Assembly (NCBI RefSeq): GCF_004078635.1
Contig: NZ_RZNB01000003.1
Coordinates: 62,001 to 126,000 of the forward strand
From: Labedella phragmitis
GTDB lineage: Bacteria > Actinomycetota > Actinomycetes > Actinomycetales > Microbacteriaceae
Reading direction: 5' to 3'
Length of the DNA: 64,000 nucleotides
Shown: positions 33,584 through 40,380 of the stretch, one piece after another
Layout: each line of letters begins with the position of its first letter
Position numbering within the stretch: position 1 is the stretch's first letter
Translations under genes and position numbers: made by a program
Notes under the pieces: generated by a model
What the model was told of the DNA's origin: nothing
Seen by the model: only the letters and a program-made list of their open reading frames with translations
The model's database searches: none

Positions 33584-33927
33584 GCGCACACGGTAGCGAA
33601 ACGGGCGACGACGAAGGCATCCCTTGCGGCGTCCGACCGCCGAACGGTAGCCCGGAAATGAACGTGAGTACCCCTCACCCCCCGCAATGGGGGTGGAGAG
33701 ACTCCTGTGCCCGATTCGGTATCTGAGCTACTCTCAGATTACGGAGTTGAGGGCACCTCACATTCCGAACCCGGACGCCTCCCGCCCACTCCCGACCCGA
33801 ACCGGAGTGGTCGGGAGGCCATCCGATTCCGTCGTGACAGAGGGGGGTCAACGGCCATGCATTCGCTCGTAAACAGACATCGGGAGCTCGCCTTCCGCGA
33901 TCTCGCCGGGAAGGACCAGGATTCGGC
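33584..33927. other. Regulatory/leader region of the polysaccharide locus
   Basis: 344 nt between divergent genes. It holds a 7-bp G/C hairpin CACCCCC/GGGGGTG (33676-33695), a perfect dyad ATCTGAG-CTACT-CTCAGAT (33721-33739) and a possible short leader ORF (33857-33931). No convincing -35/-10 pair could be fixed. Confidence 0.55.
33721..33739. promoter_or_regulatory. Perfect dyad upstream of the polysaccharide operon
   Basis: Two 7-nt half-sites, ATCTGAG and CTCAGAT, separated by CTACT, about 190 nt before the initiating glycosyltransferase gene. AT-rich against its surroundings; a candidate repressor or activator site for the locus. Confidence 0.45.
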
Positions 33928-33931
33928 ATGA
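33857..33931 (+). CDS. Possible leader peptide overlapping the first polysaccharide gene
   Basis: A 24-codon frame, MHSLVNRHRELAFRDLAGKD to a TGA that overlaps the next ATG (ATGA). A purine run GAGGGGGG lies about 10 nt before its ATG. The exact stop/start overlap and basic, compact composition suggest translational coupling into the downstream gene. It is short, and chance occurrence cannot be excluded. Confidence 0.35.
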   Translation: MHSLVNRHRELAFRDLAGKDQDSA

Positions 33932-35439
33932 CGGAGCTCAAGCACCTTCTGCCCGCCGACGACCTCGGCCGATTCCTCCCCACGTCCTGGGTGACGCGGC
34001 GGGGGGCGCACACGACGTCGGAGCGCCAGTGGGCCCAGTCGCACCGCGCCAGGCTGCTCGCGAACGACGTCACCGTCATCGCCGCCTCGCTCGGCCTCGC
34101 CTACCTCGTCCGTTCGCTCTTCGAGCCGGTCGCCCCTGACTCCACCTGGGTGCTCACGTACGCCGTGGCGTCCACCATCATCCTCACGGTGTGGATCGCG
34201 ACCCTTGGAGCGCACCGCACTCGCGACATCCGCGTCATCGGCATCGGAGCGAGCGAGTACAAGCGCGTCACGAACGCGAGCGTCATCGCGTTCGCCGTGC
34301 TCGGCATCCTCCTCTTCGCCGTTCAGGCCGAGGTCTCCAGAGTCTTCTTCTTCACGGCGCTCGGCGTCGGGACGCTCGGTCTCGTCTCCACCCGATGGGC
34401 CTGGAGACACTGGCTGCTTCGGCAGCCGGCGCGTGACCGCTTCCTGTCGCGAGCGATCGTCGTGGGCGGCGTCGACGAGGCGGAGTACGTCGTCCGTCAG
34501 ATCAACGACAAGTCGCGAGCGAGCTACAACGTCGTCGCGGCGACCGTCTCCGACAGCACCGAGTCCCACATCTCGGTCGGCGACCGCCGGGTCCCGATCG
34601 TCGGCGAACCCGCCGGGGTCGCGACCCTCGCCCGCAACCTCCAGGCCGATGCCGTGATCGTCGCCGGAGCGGCGAGCCGCAACCCGTCGTACATCCGCAG
34701 CCTCAGCTGGGACCTCGAGGGCACGGGCACCGAACTCGTGCTCGCCGCCCAGCTCACCGACGTCGCCGGGCCGCGCATCCACTTCCGCCCGGTCGACGGC
34801 CTCCCACTCATGCACGTCGAGATCCCGCAGTTCGACGGCCTCAAGCACGTCGTGAAGCGCTCGTTCGACATCGTCGCGTCCGGGATCGGCCTGCTCCTGC
34901 TCGCACCGCTCTTCGGCATCATCGCTCTGGCGGTGAACGCGGACAGCCCGGGTGGCGTCCTCTTCCGCCAGGAGCGCGTCGGCAAGGGCGAGCGCAGCTT
35001 CACCATGCTCAAATTCCGCACCATGGTGCCGACCGCCGAGCAGGACCTCGCGGCCCTGCTCGCGGCGAACGAGGGCAGCGGTCTGCTGTTCAAGATGAAG
35101 AACGATCCGCGGGTGACACGCATCGGCCGGGTCCTCCGGAAGTACTCCCTCGACGAGCTCCCCCAGCTGTGGAACGTCTTCGTCGGCGACATGAGCCTCG
35201 TCGGCCCCCGTCCGCCGCTCCCTCGCGAGGTGAGTGACTACGAGAGCCACGTCCGTCGCCGGCTCTACATCAAGCCCGGCCTCACCGGCATGTGGCAGGT
35301 CGGAGGACGCAGTGACCTCAGCTGGGAGGAGAGCGTCCGCTTGGACCTCTACTACGTCGAGAACTGGTCGCTCGTCGGCGACCTCATGATCCTGTGGCGC
35401 ACCGTCAAGGTCGTCACGCAGCCCTCTGGAGCCTACTGA
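33928..35439 (+). CDS. Exopolysaccharide-initiating polyprenyl glycosylphosphotransferase
   Basis: 503 residues. Four membrane helices in the first 160 residues, a CoA-binding-like Rossmann segment (about 170-290) and a C-terminal bacterial sugar transferase domain. The latter has KRSFDIVASGIGLLLLAPLF with a membrane helix, GGVLFRQERVGKGERSFTML, KFRTM and LRKYSLDELPQLWNVFVGDM then SLVGPRPP. Such WcaJ/CpsE-type enzymes load the first sugar 1-phosphate (often glucose or galactose) on undecaprenyl phosphate to begin repeat-unit assembly. It is the first gene of the locus and overlaps the next one. Confidence 0.93.
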   Translation: MTELKHLLPADDLGRFLPTSWVTRRGAHTTSERQWAQSHRARLLANDVTVIAASLGLAYLVRSLFEPVAPDSTWVLTYAVASTIILTVWIATLGAHRTRDIRVIGIGASEYKRVTNASVIAFAVLGILLFAVQAEVSRVFFFTALGVGTLGLVSTRWAWRHWLLRQPARDRFLSRAIVVGGVDEAEYVVRQINDKSRASYNVVAATVSDSTESHISVGDRRVPIVGEPAGVATLARNLQADAVIVAGAASRNPSYIRSLSWDLEGTGTELVLAAQLTDVAGPRIHFRPVDGLPLMHVEIPQFDGLKHVVKRSFDIVASGIGLLLLAPLFGIIALAVNADSPGGVLFRQERVGKGERSFTMLKFRTMVPTAEQDLAALLAANEGSGLLFKMKNDPRVTRIGRVLRKYSLDELPQLWNVFVGDMSLVGPRPPLPREVSDYESHVRRRLYIKPGLTGMWQVGGRSDLSWEESVRLDLYYVENWSLVGDLMILWRTVKVVTQPSGAY

Positions 35440-36671
35440 TGAGCGACGCGACCACGATGCCGACGGCTGAGCGCACGGCGCGTCCGCTGCATATCGCGAT
35501 GATCGGCACGCGCGGCGTGCCCGCGGCCTACGGCGGCTTCGAGACGGCGATCGAGGAGATCGGTCGTCGTCTCGTCGAGCGCGGCCACTCCGTGACCGTC
35601 TATTGCCGGTCGAAGGACGGCGAGAAGCCCGCAGAGCACCTGGGCATGGCCCTCGTCCACCTCCCTGCGCTCCACGTCAAGGTCGCCGAGACCCTCAGCC
35701 ACACCGGACTCTCCGCCATCCACGCCGTGACGCACGCCGCGCCGGACGCAGCCTTCGTCTTCAACGCCGCGAACGCTCCTTTCGTGCCCGTGCTCCGCGC
35801 TCGCGGAATCCCGACCGCCGTGCACGTCGACGGCCTCGAATGGAAGCGCGACAAGTGGGGCGGTGCCGGCAAGCGGTACTACCGAGCCGCCGAATCCGCA
35901 GCCGTCCGTTGGTCTGACGCCCTCATCGCCGATGCCCAGGGCATCGCCGACTACTACGACGACGAGTTCGGCGTGCCGACCGAGCTCATCAGCTACGGCG
36001 CCACGATCATCGACGAACCGACGTCGACGCGGATCGGTGAGCTCGGCCTCACGCCGAACGCCTTCCACCTCGTGGTCGCGCGGTTCGAGCCGGAGAACCA
36101 CGTCCGTGAGATCGTCGAGGGCTACTCGGCGAGCGACGCGCGCTTGCCTCTCGTCGTCGTGGGCTCCGCCCCGTACTCGGCCGAATACACCGCGGCGATC
36201 GAGCGGATCGCCGCGAGCGACGACCGCATCCGCATGCTCGGAGGCGTGTGGGACCAGGACCTCCTCGACGAGTTGTACGCCAACGCGCTCACGTACGTCC
36301 ACGGCCACTCCGTCGGCGGCACGAACCCGTCGCTGCTGCGTGCCATCGGCGCCGGCACGGCCGTCCTCGCGTGGGACGTCGACTTCAACCGCGAGGTGAC
36401 CCTCGAGGACGGGCGGTACTTCGGGAGCGCGTCAGCGCTCGCACCCCTGCTCGAGTCCTCGGAGTCCGACCTCGCGGCGACACTCTCGAGGGGTGACCGC
36501 CTGCGCGTCCGCGCTGCGACGACCTACGACTGGGACCTCGTGACCACCGGCTACGAGCACCTCGCCGCCCGGCTGGCCGCCGGGTACTCCATCCGTCCGA
36601 TCGCGAGATCGGCCCGTCGCTCGGCGAGCTCGTCGCGATCCGGCGCTTCCGTCGCCTCCCCCGTCTCGTGA
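35439..36671 (+). CDS. Glycosyltransferase, GT4-type with DUF1972 N-domain
   Basis: 410 residues, GT-B fold. IAMIGTRGVPAAYGGFETAI near the N-terminus is the hallmark of DUF1972 rhamnosyl/glycosyltransferases. VHVDGLEWKRDKWGG, LVVARFEPENHVREIVEGYS and HSVGGTNPSLLRAIGAGTAV supply the nucleotide-sugar-binding C-terminal half. It should add the second sugar to the lipid-linked repeat unit. The ATG overlaps the preceding stop (TGATG). The C-terminus is Ser/Arg-rich. Confidence 0.9.
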   Translation: MSDATTMPTAERTARPLHIAMIGTRGVPAAYGGFETAIEEIGRRLVERGHSVTVYCRSKDGEKPAEHLGMALVHLPALHVKVAETLSHTGLSAIHAVTHAAPDAAFVFNAANAPFVPVLRARGIPTAVHVDGLEWKRDKWGGAGKRYYRAAESAAVRWSDALIADAQGIADYYDDEFGVPTELISYGATIIDEPTSTRIGELGLTPNAFHLVVARFEPENHVREIVEGYSASDARLPLVVVGSAPYSAEYTAAIERIAASDDRIRMLGGVWDQDLLDELYANALTYVHGHSVGGTNPSLLRAIGAGTAVLAWDVDFNREVTLEDGRYFGSASALAPLLESSESDLAATLSRGDRLRVRAATTYDWDLVTTGYEHLAARLAAGYSIRPIARSARRSASSSRSGASVASPVS

Positions 36672-37897
36672 GGGGCGCCACCGTGGAGCGCCTCACGAAG
36701 ACCGACGAGCGGGCATCGGCCACCGGAGCGGCGGCGACGTCGTACCTCGTCGCGCACCCGAGCGCCGACATGTACGGATCGGACCGAGTCCTGCTCGAAT
36801 CCGTCGAGGGTTTCGTGGACGCGGGCATCCGTGTCACGGTCACCCTCCCCGACGACGGCCCCCTCGTCCGACTCCTCGAGGAGCGCGGCGCTCGCGTCGT
36901 CTTCACGCCGACCCTTGTCCTCCGCAAGAGCCTCCTCACCCCGCGGGGGCTGTTCGCCCTCGTCTCGCAGACGATCACCGGGTTGCGGGCCGGACGGCGC
37001 CTTGTTCGCGAGGTCCGTCCGAGTGTCGTGTGGACGAACACCATCACGATCCCCCTCTGGACCGTGCTCGCCCGGTTCTTCCGGATCCCATCCGTCGTGC
37101 ACGTGCACGAGGCCGAGGGCTCGGCATCGAAGGTCATGATGCGAGCGCTCGCTCTTCCGCTCCTCCTCGCCGACCAACTCGTGGCGAATAGCAACTACAG
37201 CGCCGGTGTCCTCCGGGACTCCTTCGCATCGCTCGGTGAGCGCTGCACCGTCGTCTACAACGGCGTCATCGGCCCCGAGGCCGTCACCGCGCCCCGGGAG
37301 ACCCTCGACGACGAACTACGCGTGCTCTACGTCGGAAGGCTCTCACCCCGGAAGGGACCCGACCTCATCATCGAGGCGACCGCCGCCCTGCGCGAGCGCG
37401 GCATCCCGGCGCGCCTCGACCTCGTGGGCGCCGTCTTCCCGGGGTACGAGTGGTTCGAGCAGCAGTTGCGCGACAGCATCGCGACTCTCGGTCTGCGCGA
37501 CAGCGTGCAGTTGCGCGGCTTCCAGGACAGCCCCTGGCCGTTCCTCGCCGCGAGTGACGTGCTCGTCGTCCCCTCGCGCCTCGACGAGCCGTTCGGCAAC
37601 ACCGCCGTGGAGAGCGTGCTCGCCGCTCGGCCCGTGGTCGTGAGCGACACGTCGGGACTGCGCGAAGCGGCGTGGGGCTACCGCTCCGCTCAGCAGGTGG
37701 AACCGGGAGACGCCCACGACATCGCCGACGCGCTCGAGCGGGTGTGGGGCGACTGGCAGCGGTTCCGATCCGACGCGATCTCGGACGAAGCGGTCGCCCG
37801 CGAGCGCCACTCCGTCGCGACGTATCAGCGTCGGATCGCCGACGCCGCCGCGGCGGTCGCCGTCGGGCGCCGGTCGCGCGTCAGAGCCCATGCGTAA
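36668..37897 (+). CDS. Glycosyltransferase family 4 protein
   Basis: 409 residues, GT-B fold. Seen: a donor-side segment LYVGRLSPRKGPDLIIEATA at about residues 219-238, GFQDSPWPFLAASDVLVVPS, and the EX7E-like DEPFGNTAVESVLAARPVVV near residue 304. It starts at a GTG whose last two bases are part of the upstream TGA (GTGA). It likely adds a further sugar of the repeat unit; donor and linkage are not predictable. It converges with the phosphatase gene 48 nt away. Confidence 0.9.
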   Translation: MRGATVERLTKTDERASATGAAATSYLVAHPSADMYGSDRVLLESVEGFVDAGIRVTVTLPDDGPLVRLLEERGARVVFTPTLVLRKSLLTPRGLFALVSQTITGLRAGRRLVREVRPSVVWTNTITIPLWTVLARFFRIPSVVHVHEAEGSASKVMMRALALPLLLADQLVANSNYSAGVLRDSFASLGERCTVVYNGVIGPEAVTAPRETLDDELRVLYVGRLSPRKGPDLIIEATAALRERGIPARLDLVGAVFPGYEWFEQQLRDSIATLGLRDSVQLRGFQDSPWPFLAASDVLVVPSRLDEPFGNTAVESVLAARPVVVSDTSGLREAAWGYRSAQQVEPGDAHDIADALERVWGDWQRFRSDAISDEAVARERHSVATYQRRIADAAAAVAVGRRSRVRAHA

Positions 37898-37945
37898 CGG
37901 TCACTCGACCGGCTTCCCCGAAGCCGCGGCCCGCGCCGTGGTCGA

Positions 37946-38599
37946 TCAGGAACCGAAGCGGGCGAGCACGGTCAGAAGGCGATCCACCGTCTCCGTGACC
38001 TCGTCGAGCGCGACGTCGTGCTGTCTGTCGCCGAGCACGTGCCCGTCGACGACGTCGAGCGGGTCGCCCCCGGCCGCACCGCGGAACCATCGCGCGAAGC
38101 TCGACCGCGCGGCTCGCGCTGCCGGAGGAGTGAGGCCGCGGCGACCGTTGAGCGTCGCGGCGAACCGCTCGAAGGCGGGAGCGGACTCGTCGATGTCCGA
38201 CACCGCGACGTCGGTCTCCGCGAGGGCCACGGCCTCACGCAGGGTGAAGGTGCGCGCTCTCGCCGAGGAGTCGACCCGTGCGACAGCCGCGCGTTCCGCC
38301 TTCGACGCCGTGAGGATGAGGGCGGCTCCGCTCACGCGATCCGCGTCGAGCTGCCTCGCCGCATGGGCCTTCGTGAAGTCGGCGCCGTCCGGTGCGGTCG
38401 CCCAGATGCGAGCGTCGACGCGGGGGCAGATCGCCGCTCCGACGAGGGCACCCGCCCCGGCACTCGAAGCTGAGTGTCCCTCGAATTCGGGTATCGACCG
38501 GAGGCCGCGCATCAAGAGATACTCGGCAAGAGGCGAGCGGCAGACGTTCGCAGCACACACCACCAACAGGTTCCGGCCACGATTTTCGTCCAGGACCAC
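37946..38599 (-). CDS. Low-molecular-weight protein tyrosine phosphatase
   Basis: 217 residues, longer than the usual ~150-160. The phosphatase loop VCAANVCRSPLAEY (C-x5-R-S) is at about residues 14-27, and a DP motif (GGDPLDVVDG) near the C-terminus supplies the general acid. In polysaccharide loci these enzymes dephosphorylate the tyrosine kinase that controls chain length; the kinase gene lies divergent, 100 nt away. The start is uncertain: GTG 38599 directly follows a GAAGGGAGG run, leaving poor spacing. It is transcribed against the rest of the locus. Confidence 0.85.
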   Translation of the reverse strand: MVLDENRGRNLLVVCAANVCRSPLAEYLLMRGLRSIPEFEGHSASSAGAGALVGAAICPRVDARIWATAPDGADFTKAHAARQLDADRVSGAALILTASKAERAAVARVDSSARARTFTLREAVALAETDVAVSDIDESAPAFERFAATLNGRRGLTPPAARAARSSFARWFRGAAGGDPLDVVDGHVLGDRQHDVALDEVTETVDRLLTVLARFGS

Positions 38600-38698
38600 C
38601 CTCCCTTCGATACCGGGCAATCCTAACCGGCCGAGCGGAGACACGATGCACGGGGCGACCGGCCCCCGAACCGGTCGAACCACCAGAGGGGGACTCGT

Positions 38699-40108
38699 AT
38701 GACCATCCACGACTACATCGCGGCGATCAGGAAGCAGTGGATCGTCATCGCCCTGCTCACGGTGCTCGGCGCGGGCGCCGGCTTCGCCTACGCGCAGACG
38801 ATGCCCGACATGTACCGGTCGACGGCGAGCGCCTACGCGTCGACCGTCAGCGGGGAGACCACGAACGAACTCGTCCAGGGCTCGACCTTCGTCCAGGGCA
38901 TCGTCCAGTCGTACGCCACGGTCGCGAAGTCGCCGTACGTCCTGGAGCCCGTGATCGAGGACCTCGGCCTCGACATGAGCGTCAAGGATCTTGCGAAGGC
39001 GATCACGGCCGACACCCCGCTCAACACCGTCATCGTCGAGATCTCGGCGACGAGCGGCGACCCCGAGCAGGCCCGTCGGCTCGCTCAGGCCGTCGTCCGC
39101 TCCCTCGCCGACGCCGTCGCGGACACCGGGATCTCGCCGCGCGGGTCCGACGGCAAGCCGATGGTCCAGCTCACGGTCATCTCGCCTGCCGCCACTCCGG
39201 TCGCGCCGTTCTCGCCGGACACGAAGATGATCGCGGCGCTCGCCGGAGGCATCGGGCTCCTGCTCGGCCTCGCGTGGGCCGTCGTGCGGGAACTGGTCGA
39301 CACACGCATCCGCTCGCAGAAGGACATCGAGCTCGTGACCGACTCCCCCGTCCTCGCCGAGATCGGTCGCGGCCCGCGTGATCGCAGCATCGCCCAGGTC
39401 ATCCGCACGAATCCCAACGGCGCCACGGCGGAGGCGTTCCGCGGACTCACGATGAGCCTCGCCTTCGCCGACGTCGACAAGCCCGTCTCAGCCGTCGTGG
39501 TCACCTCGGCGATGCCGGCTGAGGGCAAGAGCTCCGTCTCGGTCGGGCTCGCCCTCACCCTGGCTGAGAGCATGGGACGTGTCCTCCTGATCGACGCCGA
39601 TCTCCGGAAGCCGTCCGTGGCCGACTACACGGGCCTCGACGGCAGTGTCGGACTCACCAACGTCTTGCTGGGCAGCTCGACGATCGCCGATGCCGTTCAG
39701 CCCTGGGGCGCTCCGGGGCTCGACGTCCTCACGGCCGGCACCATTCCCCCGAACCCGAACCAGCTGCTCGCGTCCGACACGATGCGCGCGACCCTCGCCG
39801 AGCTCAAGAAGCAGTACGACTTCGTGGTCATCGACACGTCGCCGCTCATCCCCGTCACCGACCCGCTGTGGCTCGTGCACGAGACGGACGGTGCCATCGT
39901 CGTCGCCCGCAACAAGAAGACGAAGCGTCCTCAGCTCTCCAAGGCCATGGCGACACTCGGCTCGGTCGGCGCCCGCACGCTGGGCGTCGTCGCCAACGAC
40001 GTCAAGGGTCACGAGCGACTCACCTACTACACGGAGTCGGAGAAGTCCCCGTCACGACCGTCACGGGACGCGATCGTGAGCGCCGCGACCGGCCAGGACG
40101 ACGCCTGA
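38699..40108 (+). CDS. Polysaccharide co-polymerase / tyrosine autokinase (Wzz-BY-kinase fusion)
   Basis: 469 residues. The N-terminal Wzz-like domain begins MTIHDYIAAIRKQWIVIALL with membrane helices at about 14-33 and 178-197. The cytoplasmic kinase domain has Walker A SAMPAEGKSSVS (about 264-275), Walker A' VLLIDADLRKPS and Walker B FVVIDTSPLIP. The C-terminal tail has only two adjacent tyrosines (TYYTES), fewer than the Tyr clusters of enterobacterial and streptococcal BY-kinases. It should set chain length and export through autophosphorylation, opposed by the neighbouring phosphatase. AGAGGGGG precedes the ATG. Confidence 0.92.
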   Translation: MTIHDYIAAIRKQWIVIALLTVLGAGAGFAYAQTMPDMYRSTASAYASTVSGETTNELVQGSTFVQGIVQSYATVAKSPYVLEPVIEDLGLDMSVKDLAKAITADTPLNTVIVEISATSGDPEQARRLAQAVVRSLADAVADTGISPRGSDGKPMVQLTVISPAATPVAPFSPDTKMIAALAGGIGLLLGLAWAVVRELVDTRIRSQKDIELVTDSPVLAEIGRGPRDRSIAQVIRTNPNGATAEAFRGLTMSLAFADVDKPVSAVVVTSAMPAEGKSSVSVGLALTLAESMGRVLLIDADLRKPSVADYTGLDGSVGLTNVLLGSSTIADAVQPWGAPGLDVLTAGTIPPNPNQLLASDTMRATLAELKKQYDFVVIDTSPLIPVTDPLWLVHETDGAIVVARNKKTKRPQLSKAMATLGSVGARTLGVVANDVKGHERLTYYTESEKSPSRPSRDAIVSAATGQDDA

Positions 40109-40133
40109 CACGCGAGGGAGCCTCGATTCCGCG

Positions 40134-40176
40134 AAAGGCCCTGCCGTCCCACGAACTGTGGGATGACGGGGCTTTT
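40134..40176 (+). terminator. Terminator after the tyrosine kinase gene
   Basis: AAAGGCCCTGCCGTCCCAC (40134-40152) pairs with GTGGGATGACGGGGCTTTT (40158-40176) with small mismatches, ending in a TTTT run. It closes the first part of the locus. Confidence 0.75.
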
Positions 40177-40380
40177 CGTCTTCCCGTGCACGGATCACCC
40201 TGAGCCATCCTCGATTTTCCGGTGGACCACACCCGGAGGACTTGCTAGCCTTTCGGCAATCGTGTGCCGCGTTCGGGGGACAAATCCACCGGATCCGCTC
40301 ACGCTCGCCATCGCCCGAACACGTTGACGACGGTCCACCCGACCCCCCACCGGGCCGTCAGCACACCGCAGAGGACAGCA

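Noticed and set aside
33676-33695. CACCCCC/GGGGGTG hairpin upstream of the polysaccharide operon as a terminator
   Set aside because: It lies upstream of the divergent metallopeptidase start and no gene ends there; with only 7 pairs it may be chance in GC-rich DNA, so it is only mentioned within the leader region.
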